Shown: positions 1-7,534 of the stretch, piece after piece
How positions within the stretch are numbered: position 1 is the stretch's first letter
Layout: each line of letters begins with the position of its first letter
Assembly: GCA_946998225.1 (NCBI GenBank)
Contig: CAMPYH010000001.1
Span: 124,001-188,000, forward strand
Length of the DNA: 64,000 nt
From: an uncultured Clostridiaceae bacterium
GTDB lineage: Bacteria > Bacillota > Clostridia > TANB77 > CAG-508
Direction: 5' to 3'
Made by a program: the position numbers and the translations under genes
The notes under the pieces: model-generated
Told to the model about the DNA's origin: nothing
What the model saw: only the letters and a program-made list of their open reading frames with translations
The model's database searches: none

Positions 1-613
1 GAACTTGTTTTCTTTCGAAAGAACTCATTGGTTCTAAAGGAATGCTTATTCCATCTTTTCTAACTTTATAAGCTGCTTCTTCAGCTTGTGTTAAAATGAT
101 TTCACTTCTTTTTTCTCTATAATTTGCTGCATCAACAAAAACGTTTACAGCATTTCTACATTTGTGTATTAGTAATTGTTGAAGATATGTTTGTATAGCA
201 TTTATTGTTGATCCTTTATTTCCAATTATTATTGAATCATTATTTGTTTTAAGATCTATATAAAAATCTTTGTCTTCTTCTTTGATTTCATAATTAATTT
301 TTACTGAAATTTTAAAAGAAGAAAAGTGTTTGAAAAATTCTTCAATAACTTTTCTATTCTTTTCTAAATCTTGGTTATTTAGATTATTTTTCTTTTTATC
401 TTTAATTCTAGTAAGTTTTTTAATAAGTTCCATTTTTTCTTGATCAATAGTAACAGCAATTTTAACATTTTTTTGATCTAATATATTGAAGATTGTCTTA
501 TTATTAGGTTCTTCTAGAATTTCAATAATAAAATATTTTCTACTAATATTTAATTTTTTTTCAGCATTTAATATGGCTTGTTCTTTCGTTGCACCATAAA
601 AAATATTATCCAT
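1..613 (-). CDS. jag: Jag/KhpB RNA-binding protein (partial, C-terminus outside window)
   Basis: Cytoplasmic RNA-binding protein encoded with the YidC insertase in most Firmicutes. The reading frame starts at the complement of 611-613 and runs off the left edge, so about 204 residues are visible. Visible order: an N-terminal Jag-N-type segment (begins MDNIFYGATKEQAI), a charged linker, a KH domain with a degenerate GxxG loop (IIIGNKGSTINAIQ, around residues 130-145), and the beginning of the R3H domain (PMSSFERKQV). The start codon overlaps the yidC stop by one base (TAATG), which implies translational coupling. The last R3H residues and the stop codon lie outside the window. Confidence 0.93.
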   Translation of the reverse strand, partial: MDNIFYGATKEQAILNAEKKLNISRKYFIIEILEEPNNKTIFNILDQKNVKIAVTIDQEKMELIKKLTRIKDKKKNNLNNQDLEKNRKVIEEFFKHFSSFKISVKINYEIKEEDKDFYIDLKTNNDSIIIGNKGSTINAIQTYLQQLLIHKCRNAVNVFVDAANYREKRSEIILTQAEEAAYKVRKDGISIPLEPMSSFERKQV

Positions 614-1731
614 TATTTCCTCTTATTTTTATCCTTTTTATTATTTTTTTTATTTATATTTTCATCAGTTTCGTCTTTTTCTACGACAATTACATTGCCT
701 TCATTTAATCTTGATGAATTAACGCTTTTTTCTTTATCTAAAATACTTTGTATTAGCTTAGTCTCAGCTATAGAAAGTATAGCGCTTGTTATCCAGTAAA
801 GAGCAAGTGCAAGTGGAGACATGATTGTAACCATACCTATTAAAAGTGGTGTCATGTACATCATATTTTTATTTGTTTGCATCATAGTAGATTCAAATGT
901 TCCGTTTTCTTTAGAATCATCTTCAGTAGATCTTGAATTTTGCAGTTTTTCCATATCTTTAAGTGAAATTTGAGATCCAACTATTGATACAATTATATAT
1001 AATGCTGGTAATATAAATAGTTTATAGTCAATTTTATGATTTTTATTTTCCTTTATAGCATTTATTTCATCTTTAGGAGCTCTAGTTAAATTGATACCTA
1101 AAAAGTTCATATTAAAATGAACATCTTTGTCTTCATTTCCGAATCTTCTTATTATATCTAGTTCGCTTTGTCTAGATGTCTTTTTAACTTTTTCTAATTT
1201 GTTTTCTTTAATATTATCTGATTTCTTTTCTTCATTTACTTGTTTTGTTTCATTTTTATTTGCATCATTTTTTTCTTTAAGCTCTGTTTCATTTTCTTTT
1301 TCAACTTTTTTATCTAGACTTTCTTGATAAAGTATTTGTGAATATTTTTCTATTTTATCTGCTGGTGTCTTTTTAACATATTTTAAAGGATAAGAAACAA
1401 CACCAAGCATGGCAAATAGTATAACGATTTGAACAATGAAAAATAAGCATGTTGAAAAAGGAGAAATTTTTTCTCTTTGATAAATTTCAGCTATTTTTCT
1501 GTTTTGTACAACTATATCGTCTTTATATTTTTTCTTTATTTCTTCAGTCTCTTTTTGTACTTTATTCATCTTTAAGCTATCTCTTCTTTGGCTTAATGAC
1601 ATAAAGAATGTTAGACACTTTACTAGAATGGTGAAAATAATTATAGAAGCTCCATAATCATTTACAATATTATAAATAAAATGTATAACTGTTCCAAAAA
1701 ACATTGAAACTAATTCAATTAAACTTCCCAT
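613..1731 (-). CDS. yidC: Membrane protein insertase YidC/SpoIIIJ with long acidic-basic insert
   Basis: Inserts and folds membrane proteins, alone or with SecYEG. 372 residues, longer than typical Gram-positive YidC (about 260-290). Membrane segments are visible near residues 5-25, 28-45, 92-112, 238-258 and 293-330. The cytoplasmic hairpin after the second segment (QRRDSLKMNKVQ) matches the family. The extra length is a Lys/Glu/Asn-rich, low-complexity stretch at about residues 130-190, plus a very basic C-terminal tail. No lipoprotein cysteine is evident at the N-terminus. It lies between yidD and jag in one leftward operon, with a 1-bp stop/start overlap to jag. Confidence 0.92.
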   Translation of the reverse strand: MGSLIELVSMFFGTVIHFIYNIVNDYGASIIIFTILVKCLTFFMSLSQRRDSLKMNKVQKETEEIKKKYKDDIVVQNRKIAEIYQREKISPFSTCLFFIVQIVILFAMLGVVSYPLKYVKKTPADKIEKYSQILYQESLDKKVEKENETELKEKNDANKNETKQVNEEKKSDNIKENKLEKVKKTSRQSELDIIRRFGNEDKDVHFNMNFLGINLTRAPKDEINAIKENKNHKIDYKLFILPALYIIVSIVGSQISLKDMEKLQNSRSTEDDSKENGTFESTMMQTNKNMMYMTPLLIGMVTIMSPLALALYWITSAILSIAETKLIQSILDKEKSVNSSRLNEGNVIVVEKDETDENINKKNNKKDKNKRK

Positions 1732-1742
1732 TTAAACTCCTA

Positions 1743-1955
1743 TTATGCTGGATCATATCCACCCTTTGAAAAGGGATTGCATCTTAATATTCTATAAATA
1801 CCTTTTAAAAAACCTTTCAGACATCCATATTTTTCAATTGCATCAATCATATAGCTTGAACAGCTAGGATAGAACCTACATTGACTTTTTCTAAATATAG
1901 AGTGTGAAAGGTTATTTTGGTAAAATTTTATTATTTTAATTAATATTTTCTTCAT
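1743..1955 (-). CDS. yidD: Membrane protein insertion efficiency factor YidD
   Basis: 70-residue member of the YidD family (formerly DUF37), a small membrane-associated factor that helps YidC-dependent insertion. The family signature is clear: [19 protein letters not shown] followed by [16 protein letters not shown], with the three conserved cysteines. The gene overlaps the 3' end of rnpA by 20 bp and precedes yidC by 11 bp, the usual Firmicute order. Confidence 0.95.
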   Translation of the reverse strand: MKKILIKIIKFYQNNLSHSIFRKSQCRFYPSCSSYMIDAIEKYGCLKGFLKGIYRILRCNPFSKGGYDPA

Positions 1956-2286
1956 TTATTAAATCCATTGATCTAAAAACATTTTTTAACTCATTATATA
2001 TTTCTGTAGATTTAAGCCCTTTAGAAAATATATTAAGATTTATAACAATATCATATCCGTGTTTAATTTCTTTATTAAGTAAATTCACAGATTCTCTTAC
2101 TATTCTTTTAGCCCTGTTTCTATTAACAGCACCTTTAATTTCTTTATTTAATGTTATACCTAATCTATTTTTTTTATACCTGTTTTTAACTACATAAGTA
2201 GTTGTATAATATTTTCTAATTGGTTTTGCATTCTTAAATATATATCTAAATTGATAATTTCTTTTTATAGATAAATCTTTTTTCAT
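1936..2286 (-). CDS. rnpA: Ribonuclease P protein component
   Basis: Protein subunit of RNase P, which removes 5' leaders from pre-tRNAs together with the RNA subunit. 116 residues, normal length. The RNR signature appears as [17 protein letters not shown] around residues 53-70, and the N-terminal aromatic substrate cleft includes the segment [12 protein letters not shown]. It is directly downstream of rpmH (7-bp gap) and overlaps yidD, so the leftward transcript runs rpmH-rnpA-yidD-yidC-jag. Confidence 0.95.
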   Translation of the reverse strand: MKKDLSIKRNYQFRYIFKNAKPIRKYYTTTYVVKNRYKKNRLGITLNKEIKGAVNRNRAKRIVRESVNLLNKEIKHGYDIVINLNIFSKGLKSTEIYNELKNVFRSMDLINEENIN

Positions 2287-2293
2287 TATTCAC

Positions 2294-2428
2294 CTATGCT
2301 GAAAGTTTTTTTCTTCCTTTAGCTCTTCTTCTTTTTAAAACTGTAATTCCACCTTTTGTAGACATTCTTTTTCTAAAGCCGTGAACTTTTTTATTTTGTC
2401 TTTTCTTTGGATTATATGTTTTCTTCAT
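2294..2428 (-). CDS. rpmH: Ribosomal protein L34
   Basis: 44-residue basic protein of the large ribosomal subunit: starts [11 protein letters not shown], contains [14 protein letters not shown] and ends [10 protein letters not shown], all diagnostic for bL34. A strong ribosome site (complement of gcctcctt) lies just upstream of the start. It heads the leftward rnpA-yidC operon. In many Firmicutes dnaA/oriC is divergent from this gene; here the upstream neighbour is a tRNA-Arg with an integrated prophage, and no dnaA is in the window. Confidence 0.97.
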   Translation of the reverse strand: MKKTYNPKKRQNKKVHGFRKRMSTKGGITVLKRRRAKGRKKLSA

Positions 2429-2497
2429 TTATTGCCTCCTTGTCTTAATTTCTAAGTTATTATATATTATTTTATATAAAAAAGTCAAAAAAGAAAT

Positions 2498-2574
2498 GTT
2501 CCTGTAACTCAGTTGGATAGAGTACCCCTCTCCTAAAGGGGAAGTCGGAGGTTCAATTCCTCTCAGGAACACCA
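2498..2574 (+). tRNA. tRNA-Arg (anticodon CCT), prophage attachment target
   Basis: 77-nt cloverleaf with encoded CCA. The acceptor strands GTTCCTG and CAGGAAC pair perfectly; the anticodon arm is CCCCT / CTCCTAA / AGGGG, giving anticodon CCT (reads AGG); the T arm contains GGTTCAATTCC. The last 11 bases plus 4 downstream bases form the left copy of the 15-bp attachment core, so the tRNA stays intact on the left side of the prophage. Confidence 0.95.
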
Positions 2575-2578
2575 AAAT
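2564..2578 (+). repeat. attL core (15-bp direct repeat)
   Basis: CAGGAACACCAAAAT, spanning the tRNA-Arg 3' acceptor strand, CCA and four further bases. Repeated exactly at 36809-36823. Flanking bases differ on both sides, so the shared core is exactly 15 bp. Confidence 0.92.
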
Positions 2579-2585
2579 TTAATAT

Positions 2586-2674
2586 AATAAAAGACTGTTA
2601 AGAGATTACTAAAATACTTATAATACGCTTAATTTAAAGGATTTTAGCTAATTGAATCTTAACTGTCTTTTATT
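2586..2674. repeat. Imperfect inverted repeat between attL and integrase
   Basis: The left arm (2586-2607, AATAAAAGACTGTTAAGAG...) and right arm (2655-2674, AATCTTAACTGTCTTTTATT) are inverted copies with one mismatch and one bulge, separated by about 47 bp. It lies on the phage side of attL. It may be an Int/Xis arm-site pair or a terminator for the leftward int transcript; the sequence alone does not decide. Confidence 0.6.
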
Positions 2675-2696
2675 ATTATTATATTAATCTTTCGTA

Positions 2697-2720
2697 ACTA
2701 CTGTCCAAACTACTGTCCAA
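2697..2720. repeat. Tandem 12-bp repeats near attL (candidate Int/Xis arm sites)
   Basis: Two head-to-tail copies of ACTACTGTCCAA (2697-2708 and 2709-2720), overlapping the last codons of the integrase gene. The same 12-mer, in the same orientation and followed by a second imperfect copy, occurs just inside attR (36737-36759). In the excised circle both pairs would flank the attP core, as arm-type binding sites do. Confidence 0.6.
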
Positions 2721-3828
2721 AGCAATATAATTTTTTAAAATATTCTGTGGCAATTTCGAAGTGCTCTTTTTTAAATTTATTAAAAACATCAGTATAAGTG
2801 TTTAATGTTGTAGATATATCTGCGTGTCCTAATATTTTAGCTAGCACAACTGCTGGCATACCACTTTCAATGCATCTTGTTGCAAATGTATGGCGTAGCA
2901 TATGTGTGTTTACAGGACCTTTAATTATTTCACTTTTAGAGCATAATCTTTTCATTTCGGAGTTAACCATGCTTGTGGCAATTATTCTTTTATCACTGAA
3001 TAAATAACCGTGCTTATTCTTGCAAAATTGGATTAAATAAGGCATTAATATATCGTTGATAGGCACAAACCTTATTCCATTCTTTGTTTTCGTTGTATCA
3101 TTAATAAAATCGTTAAAAACAGCATCTCGTGCAACTGTTTTATTTATATTGATTGTTTTTTTATCAAAATTAATATCTTCGACTTTAAGGGCATTTATCT
3201 CGCCCATACGCATTCCAGTATTTAGAGCAATCATATACTGCATAAAATAAATTGAATTAGGTATTAATTTAATAAATTCTTTTTGCTCGTCGATTGTGAA
3301 AGCACTAACTTTTTTTGTCTTTTTATTTGAAATAGGCTTTTCATAAAATTTTATTATATTTTTAATTATTATTTCTTTATATTCTGCAATTTCAAACGCT
3401 TTTTTTAACATTATAAATATCTTGGATATGGTAGACTGACTATAATTAATTACTGAATATGAAAATTCATTTAAGTCGTTTATAGTAATATTTTGGATTG
3501 GTATTTTTCCAATATTAGATTTTTCTATAATAGATATAATGTATTTATTTCTACCATATGTCTGGTTACTAATTATATTTTTTCTGTATTTTTCTTTTTC
3601 AAAATCATTTAAAATATCTACAATGGTGATACTGCTTAACTCAATATCTTTTTCTGTTTTTTGTTTATTTAATTCATCTATTTTTATTTTAAGTTCGCGT
3701 TGCGTTTTTGCTGAAATACTTTTAGCTTTTGCATAAATTTGAAGATGTGGAGGAACTTCATACACCCACACATTTCTATTTTTTCTAAAAAATACAGAAC
3801 CTTCATTATTCATTCTTCTTTTCGCCAT
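2710..3828 (-). CDS. int: Phage integrase, tyrosine recombinase
   Basis: Site-specific recombinase for integration and excision at the tRNA-Arg gene. 372 residues, the usual size. Domains in order: an N-terminal arm-binding segment (GSVFFRKNRNVWVYEV), a SAM-like core-binding domain at about 65-165, and a catalytic domain. Catalytic residues seen: Arg in NTGMRMGEINAL (about 205), H309-x-x-R312 in HMLRHTFATR, H335 in ILGHADISTT and nucleophile Y345 in NTYTD. It is transcribed toward attL, and its 3' end carries the tandem 12-bp repeats. Confidence 0.95.
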   Translation of the reverse strand: MAKRRMNNEGSVFFRKNRNVWVYEVPPHLQIYAKAKSISAKTQRELKIKIDELNKQKTEKDIELSSITIVDILNDFEKEKYRKNIISNQTYGRNKYIISIIEKSNIGKIPIQNITINDLNEFSYSVINYSQSTISKIFIMLKKAFEIAEYKEIIIKNIIKFYEKPISNKKTKKVSAFTIDEQKEFIKLIPNSIYFMQYMIALNTGMRMGEINALKVEDINFDKKTININKTVARDAVFNDFINDTTKTKNGIRFVPINDILMPYLIQFCKNKHGYLFSDKRIIATSMVNSEMKRLCSKSEIIKGPVNTHMLRHTFATRCIESGMPAVVLAKILGHADISTTLNTYTDVFNKFKKEHFEIATEYFKKLYCFGQ

Positions 3829-3923
3829 ATTCCCTACTTTCTAAATTGTTTTATTTATTACAAATGTTAACTATTTTTTTATATCTATTGATTTTTTTAA
3901 AAACATAATATATATTAAAACAG

Positions 3924-3955
3924 TCAAAAGATAATAATCATAGAAACTTTTGACC
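3924..3955. promoter_or_regulatory. 8-bp perfect inverted repeat upstream of int (operator candidate)
   Basis: GTCAAAAG (3924-3931) and CTTTTGAC (3948-3955) form a perfect inverted repeat with a 16-bp spacer in the 177-bp gap between int and the HNH gene. It could be an operator for int control, or the first hairpin of a small plus-strand RNA ending at the adjacent terminator. Confidence 0.45.
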
Positions 3956-3968
3956 TTATAATATATTG

Positions 3969-3998
3969 AAGTCCTAGAAATAGGACTTTTTATTTTTA
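3969..3998 (+). terminator. Rho-independent terminator pointing rightward between int and HNH genes
   Basis: An 8-bp perfect stem AAGTCCTA / TAGGACTT closed by a GAAA loop, followed by TTTTATTTTTATTTTTC on the plus strand. Both neighbouring genes are on the minus strand, so the uridine tract serves a plus-strand transcript; on the minus strand the stem is followed by a non-T-rich CAATATATTA. Confidence 0.65.
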
Positions 3999-4005
3999 TT
4001 TTTCT

Positions 4006-4965
4006 TTAGTTTTGTATTTTTTCTCCAATTAGTTTAGAACCTTTAGACCTATTGCATCTCCAGCAAAGTGTCTGAAGATTGTCTTTTGTAGACATTCCAC
4101 CTTTAGAAAGTGGTACTATATGATCAATTTCTAATAATAAATTAGGCTCTTTATTTATTGAATTATGGCAAGATTGACAAGTATATTCATCTCTTTCTTT
4201 TATTTCTGTGCGTAGACTCTGCGTCATTAATGCTCTTTGTCCCGCAACGCTTTTTCTCCATTTAATATGTTCTGAAAGATATTTAACAAAATCTTCTAGA
4301 TTCTTCAGATCCAAAGTAATGTTTACCATTCTTTCTACATATCCACCACCTGATAAATACATAAATGAATATGTAGGAAAGTATATTGTATTTAAGTCTA
4401 CTGGTGTGAATCCTAATTTTTCATCTAATTTATTTTTGCAAAAGGTTCTTATAATAAATGGAAATTTATAACCTTTTAATATTTCTTCTTTTTTATTAAT
4501 TAATAATTTTTTACCTTCTTCAATGGCATTGAAATTATTAAGCATTTCTTCGAACTTATTTAAATTTTCTTCATTTTTATCTATATTAAAATATTTACAT
4601 AAATATTCAAATGGATTATTTTCTGCGTTCCTTAATACAGGTAAAGAACAATAATATACATTTTCACTTTTTTTAGCTTCTTTCCTATTTGTATTAAATA
4701 CTCCACCGTCAAACGCTTTAGCTTCGCCGTGTTGATTGGCTTTATATACTCCACTATCTTTTTTTAATTCGTTAATATGCTCATTTAATTCATTACAATC
4801 ATCTGTATATTTAGATATATCTTTTTTTATTTCTAAAAAATCTTCACTCTTGAAATAAAAATACTGATAAATAAATAAAAAAATGTAGATCATGCATCTA
4901 ATAAATAAAATAAGCATAATAAGTGGAGAAAAAAGTATAAGTAACATTATCATTAATATATTCAT
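4006..4965 (-). CDS. Membrane-anchored HNH endonuclease-domain protein in lysogeny module
   Basis: 319 residues. The N-terminus is a long hydrophobic segment (about residues 2-38), followed by a coiled-coil stretch to about 70, a middle domain of unknown type, and a C-terminal HNH nuclease domain from about 250: ERDEYTCQSCHNS, LLLEIDHIVPLSKGG, NLQTLCWRCNRSKGSK. This gives the two CxxC zinc pairs and the D-H of the active site. It is 2 bp downstream of the repressor, so likely co-expressed in the lysogen. A nuclease tethered to the membrane at this position suggests a superinfection-exclusion or defence role, which is inference. It lacks the look of a free-standing homing endonuclease. Confidence 0.75.
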   Translation of the reverse strand: MNILMIMLLILFSPLIMLILFIRCMIYIFLFIYQYFYFKSEDFLEIKKDISKYTDDCNELNEHINELKKDSGVYKANQHGEAKAFDGGVFNTNRKEAKKSENVYYCSLPVLRNAENNPFEYLCKYFNIDKNEENLNKFEEMLNNFNAIEEGKKLLINKKEEILKGYKFPFIIRTFCKNKLDEKLGFTPVDLNTIYFPTYSFMYLSGGGYVERMVNITLDLKNLEDFVKYLSEHIKWRKSVAGQRALMTQSLRTEIKERDEYTCQSCHNSINKEPNLLLEIDHIVPLSKGGMSTKDNLQTLCWRCNRSKGSKLIGEKIQN

Positions 4966-4967
4966 AT

Positions 4968-5651
4968 TTATCTCCTTAAGTCTCTATATTCTAGGCTTTG
5001 AGCTACGCCTAAAACTCTTATTGGTAATTCACGAACTTCTTCAGCAGTGTAAGTAGCATCTGGATACATTGAATTATACGGATGAATTCTAATTCCACTT
5101 TCTTCAATATAAATTTGCTTAAATGTTGCATCGTCTCCATTTACCATTATTGCTACTTCAGAGCCACTGTCTGGAGATGGATTAATATTAAATAAAATAA
5201 CATCTCCATTTAAATATTTTGGATTCATACTATTACCACTAATCCTTAATAGGAAATAATTGCTTATTTCACCTTTTAAACGCTCTTTAGGTACATATAA
5301 ATAGTCGTTATCATCAATATATTGTATTGCTTCAATTGGTGTACCCGCTGGAATAGTTCCAATTACAGGCATCTTAATTAAGTCGTTTTCTTTATATGTA
5401 ACTTTTTCTACATTTGATTTGGATAAATTCATTGGAACGTCGTAGCCCATTAGCCATGATGGGTTAACGTTAAGGATATTTGCAATGTCGTCTAGTCTAT
5501 TATTAGTAGTGCCATTTTCTCCATTTATATATTTTGTAATCATTGACCTATCAAGGCCTAATTTTTCAGCAAGTTCTATTTGTTTCATGTCTCTAATTTG
5601 TAGAGCTTTTTTCAATCTATTTGCAAAAGTATCATTCTTATAATTTTTCAT
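4968..5651 (-). CDS. CI/LexA-like phage repressor (XRE helix-turn-helix plus S24 peptidase)
   Basis: Maintains lysogeny by binding operators in the divergent control region; RecA-stimulated self-cleavage is expected for the family. The start used is 5651, since a GGAGG lies 9 bases before this ATG and inside an alternative start at 5672. N-terminal HTH: LKKALQIRDMKQIELAEKLG. LexA-type domain: Ala-Gly cleavage site in GTIPAGTPIE, nucleophile Ser in SGNSMNPKYLNGDVILF and general-base Lys in DDATFKQIY. 227 residues. The HNH gene follows after 2 bp. Confidence 0.93.
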   Translation of the reverse strand: MKNYKNDTFANRLKKALQIRDMKQIELAEKLGLDRSMITKYINGENGTTNNRLDDIANILNVNPSWLMGYDVPMNLSKSNVEKVTYKENDLIKMPVIGTIPAGTPIEAIQYIDDNDYLYVPKERLKGEISNYFLLRISGNSMNPKYLNGDVILFNINPSPDSGSEVAIMVNGDDATFKQIYIEESGIRIHPYNSMYPDATYTAEEVRELPIRVLGVAQSLEYRDLRR

Positions 5652-5698
5652 ATACTTTAACCTCCGTTGCATATCAATTTACCATAAAGTTTATAAAA

Positions 5699-5804
5699 AT
5701 TCAACTATTTGTATAAAATAAATTCAAAAAAGTTGAGTTTTTTTCACAATGCGTGTTGACATTTAATTTTTGACAATATAATATAAAGATATAGTTGAGT
5801 TAAA
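5699..5804. promoter_or_regulatory. Divergent repressor/cro control region with repeated GTTGAGT operators
   Basis: Between the repressor (left) and cro (right). A heptamer close to GTTGAGT occurs at 5732-5738 and 5794-5800, with an inverted relative (TTCAAC) at 5700-5705. A further copy, GTTGAGT at 6057-6063, overlaps the cro stop codon. A rightward promoter is seen as TTGACA 5756-5761 with TATAAT 5777-5782 (15-bp spacer) or TAATAT 5779-5784 (17-bp spacer). The 5794 copy lies just downstream of the -10, well placed to block it. The leftward repressor promoter could not be assigned. Confidence 0.65.
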
Positions 5805-5834
5805 ATAAACAACTAAATAAAAATGGAGGTTAAA

Positions 5835-6065
5835 ATGAAAGAAAAAAGACAATATAATTTTTCAAAATTAAGAGGCAGAATGCGAGAATTAAATAAAACA
5901 AATAAAGATATGGCAGATATGTTAAATGTTTCAGAAACAACATTTTCTTATAAATTAAATAACATTAGGCCTTTCACAAATGAAGAATTAGACTTAATTA
6001 TCGAAAACTTAGGAATATTACCATTTGAGATTAATCAATATTTTTTTACAAAAATTGTTGAGTAA
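5835..6065 (+). CDS. Cro-like XRE-family regulator
   Basis: 76 residues if started at 5835; an upstream in-frame ATG at 5823 contains the GGAGG ribosome site and is therefore unlikely. The helix-turn-helix covers about residues 8-60 (RGRMRELNKTNKDMADMLNV, then SETTFSYKLNN). First gene of the rightward early operon, divergent from the repressor. Expected to compete with the repressor at shared operators. A GTTGAGT-type box overlaps its stop codon. Confidence 0.85.
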   Translation: MKEKRQYNFSKLRGRMRELNKTNKDMADMLNVSETTFSYKLNNIRPFTNEELDLIIENLGILPFEINQYFFTKIVE

Positions 6066-6084
6066 AAATAAACAGGAGGTGTAT

Positions 6085-6261
6085 ATGATTGAAATAAAAA
6101 AGGACACTTTGTACAGCCAAAAAGACTTAGAAAAAGTACTAAATATAAATAACAACCATGCTTCAAGAATCATGCAAAGTGTACCAAGGTACAAACTAAA
6201 AAGGCCATACCTAGCTTATGGCAAAGATATTCTTGAATATCTACAAAAAAACTTAGAATAG
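6085..6261 (+). CDS. Small DNA-binding protein, excisionase/MerR-like fold
   Basis: 58 residues starting at ATG 6085 behind a strong AGGAGG; a longer upstream frame overlaps cro and is discounted. The sequence DTLYSQKDLEKVLNINNNHA reads as a winged-helix 'helix-turn-helix domain 17' type protein, found both as excisionases and early regulators in phages. Position directly after cro supports a lysis/lysogeny or excision role. No catalytic features are expected. Confidence 0.6.
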   Translation: MIEIKKDTLYSQKDLEKVLNINNNHASRIMQSVPRYKLKRPYLAYGKDILEYLQKNLE

Positions 6262-6275
6262 AAAGGGCAAGTAAA

Positions 6276-6959
6276 ATGGAGAACGGATTAAACCAAATAG
6301 CATTTTTTAGAACATATGCAGAAATTTTTAAAAGCTTAGATGCGGATCAAACAAAAGAACTATTAGACGCATTAATTGATTATGCTTTTTACGACATCGA
6401 ACCAGAGTTCGAAAATGTATTAATTAAAACTACATTTTTAGGAATGAAAAATGGAATTGATGTATCTAAAAAAAGAGCAGGAAATAATAATGCTAAAAAA
6501 GTAGAAGAAGAAAAAGAAGAAACTGAAGAAAACGTTGTGGTTGAAAGAAAAAACGAGTCGTTTTCAGAAAAAAAACCAGTCGTTTCTGAAGAAAAACCAG
6601 TCGTTTCACAAAAAAAAACCAATGCCCTTCTTGAAGAAGAAAGAGAAGAAGTAGAAGAAGAAAAAGAAATAGAAGATGAAGTATTAATAAAAAAAGAAAA
6701 TGTGAAAGAAAAAAAGCCCACACCCAAAAAATTGCATTTTGGATTATTTAAAAATGTATTGTTAACTGAACAAGAACATAAGAATTTATTTATTGACTAT
6801 GGAGATAAAAAAGCAATTGATTATATTGAGCGACTCAGTGGATATATAGCAAGTACAGGTAAGCGATATAAGTCACATTATGCAACTATTCAGAATTGGG
6901 CGAGAAAGGATGGGATAGAACGATGGAGCAAGCTGAACAATATAGACTTAAATTATTGA
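6276..6959 (+). CDS. Phage replication-initiation protein (DUF6291-like N-terminus)
   Basis: 227 residues. The N-terminal part (about 5-75, FFRTYAEIFKSLDADQTKEL, VLIKTTFLGMKNGID) resembles DUF6291, common at the start of replication proteins in Firmicute phages. The middle (about 75-145) is a Glu/Lys-rich linker with repeated PVVS segments. The C-terminal segment (about 150-215: LLTEQEHKNLFIDYGDKKAI, then SHYATIQNWARKDG) matches the tail of phage replisome-organiser proteins. It probably binds the phage origin and recruits host helicase loading. The linker is low-complexity and may hide the iteron origin; no clear iterons were recognised. Confidence 0.7.
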   Translation: MENGLNQIAFFRTYAEIFKSLDADQTKELLDALIDYAFYDIEPEFENVLIKTTFLGMKNGIDVSKKRAGNNNAKKVEEEKEETEENVVVERKNESFSEKKPVVSEEKPVVSQKKTNALLEEEREEVEEEKEIEDEVLIKKENVKEKKPTPKKLHFGLFKNVLLTEQEHKNLFIDYGDKKAIDYIERLSGYIASTGKRYKSHYATIQNWARKDGIERWSKLNNIDLNY

Positions 6960-7294
6960 AGCAACAAAATGTTGTTGAAAAAAAAGACTGGAGAGACTAC
7001 GTAAACGAATTAAAAAATAATAACGATATATCTACAGACGCTAATATTCCAGATATGTATAAACGGTATCCAGGAATTAAACCAGGAACATTTCCTAATA
7101 GTTTAAAAGGCGAAAATGGATATATAACTGCAGAGTGGATACATCCTAAATGTGCAAAGTGGGGCGATACAAGGATACAAAGATATGTGGTAAATGCTGA
7201 AGATTACTACGATGATGATGGAAAAGAAAAAAGAATAGCAAACTCGATTAAGCTATTTGAATTATTTAAAAAAACAAATGGAGGTGAAAAATGA
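6923..7294 (+). CDS. Hypothetical early phage protein
   Basis: 123 residues if started at ATG 6923 (MEQAEQYRLKLLKQ), which overlaps the replication gene by 37 bp; a TTG at 6896 would add nine residues but has no ribosome site. The middle is unusually rich in Pro, Gly, Trp and Tyr (MYKRYPGIKPGTFPN, TAEWIHPKCAKWGDT), suggesting a compact globular fold. Not recognised. Its location after the replication protein suggests a replication accessory role, without direct evidence. Confidence 0.6.
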   Translation: MEQAEQYRLKLLKQQNVVEKKDWRDYVNELKNNNDISTDANIPDMYKRYPGIKPGTFPNSLKGENGYITAEWIHPKCAKWGDTRIQRYVVNAEDYYDDDGKEKRIANSIKLFELFKKTNGGEK

Positions 7295-7515
7295 AATTAG
7301 AACCAATCATGGGCATAGATACAGACTATGCAAACGAAAAAAGAAAAGAGAGAGAAGAAAAAAATAAGCTTAAAAATAAAATAATTAAAATTAAAAATAC
7401 AGAAAAAGTAAGAGCAATAAAAGCTGAAAAAGAGATAGAGAAACTAGAAAAAGAAACAACGAAACTGCAATATATAGCATTAATATTAATGGCAATTATA
7501 ACAGTTTTAATTTAG
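7291..7515 (+). CDS. Small coiled-coil protein with C-terminal membrane segment
   Basis: 74 residues; start overlaps the previous stop (ATGA). Residues 15-55 are almost entirely Lys/Glu/Arg heptads (coiled coil), and residues 57-74 (LQYIALILMAIITVLI) form a single hydrophobic tail anchor. Not assigned to a family. The topology is that of a tail-anchored early phage protein. Confidence 0.6.
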   Translation: MKLEPIMGIDTDYANEKRKEREEKNKLKNKIIKIKNTEKVRAIKAEKEIEKLEKETTKLQYIALILMAIITVLI

Positions 7516-7534
7516 AAAAAATGGAGATGAAAAA

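Noticed and set aside
2429..2497. oriC/dnaA boxes upstream of rpmH
   Set aside because: rpmH often neighbours dnaA/oriC, but no DnaA-box cluster or dnaA gene was found in the short gap before the tRNA.
6389..6727. Ser/Phe-rich minus-strand frames opposite the replication gene linker
   Set aside because: Antisense shadows of a Glu/Lys-rich coding region; no ribosome site or promoter. The same holds for most long minus-strand frames across the rightward genes.
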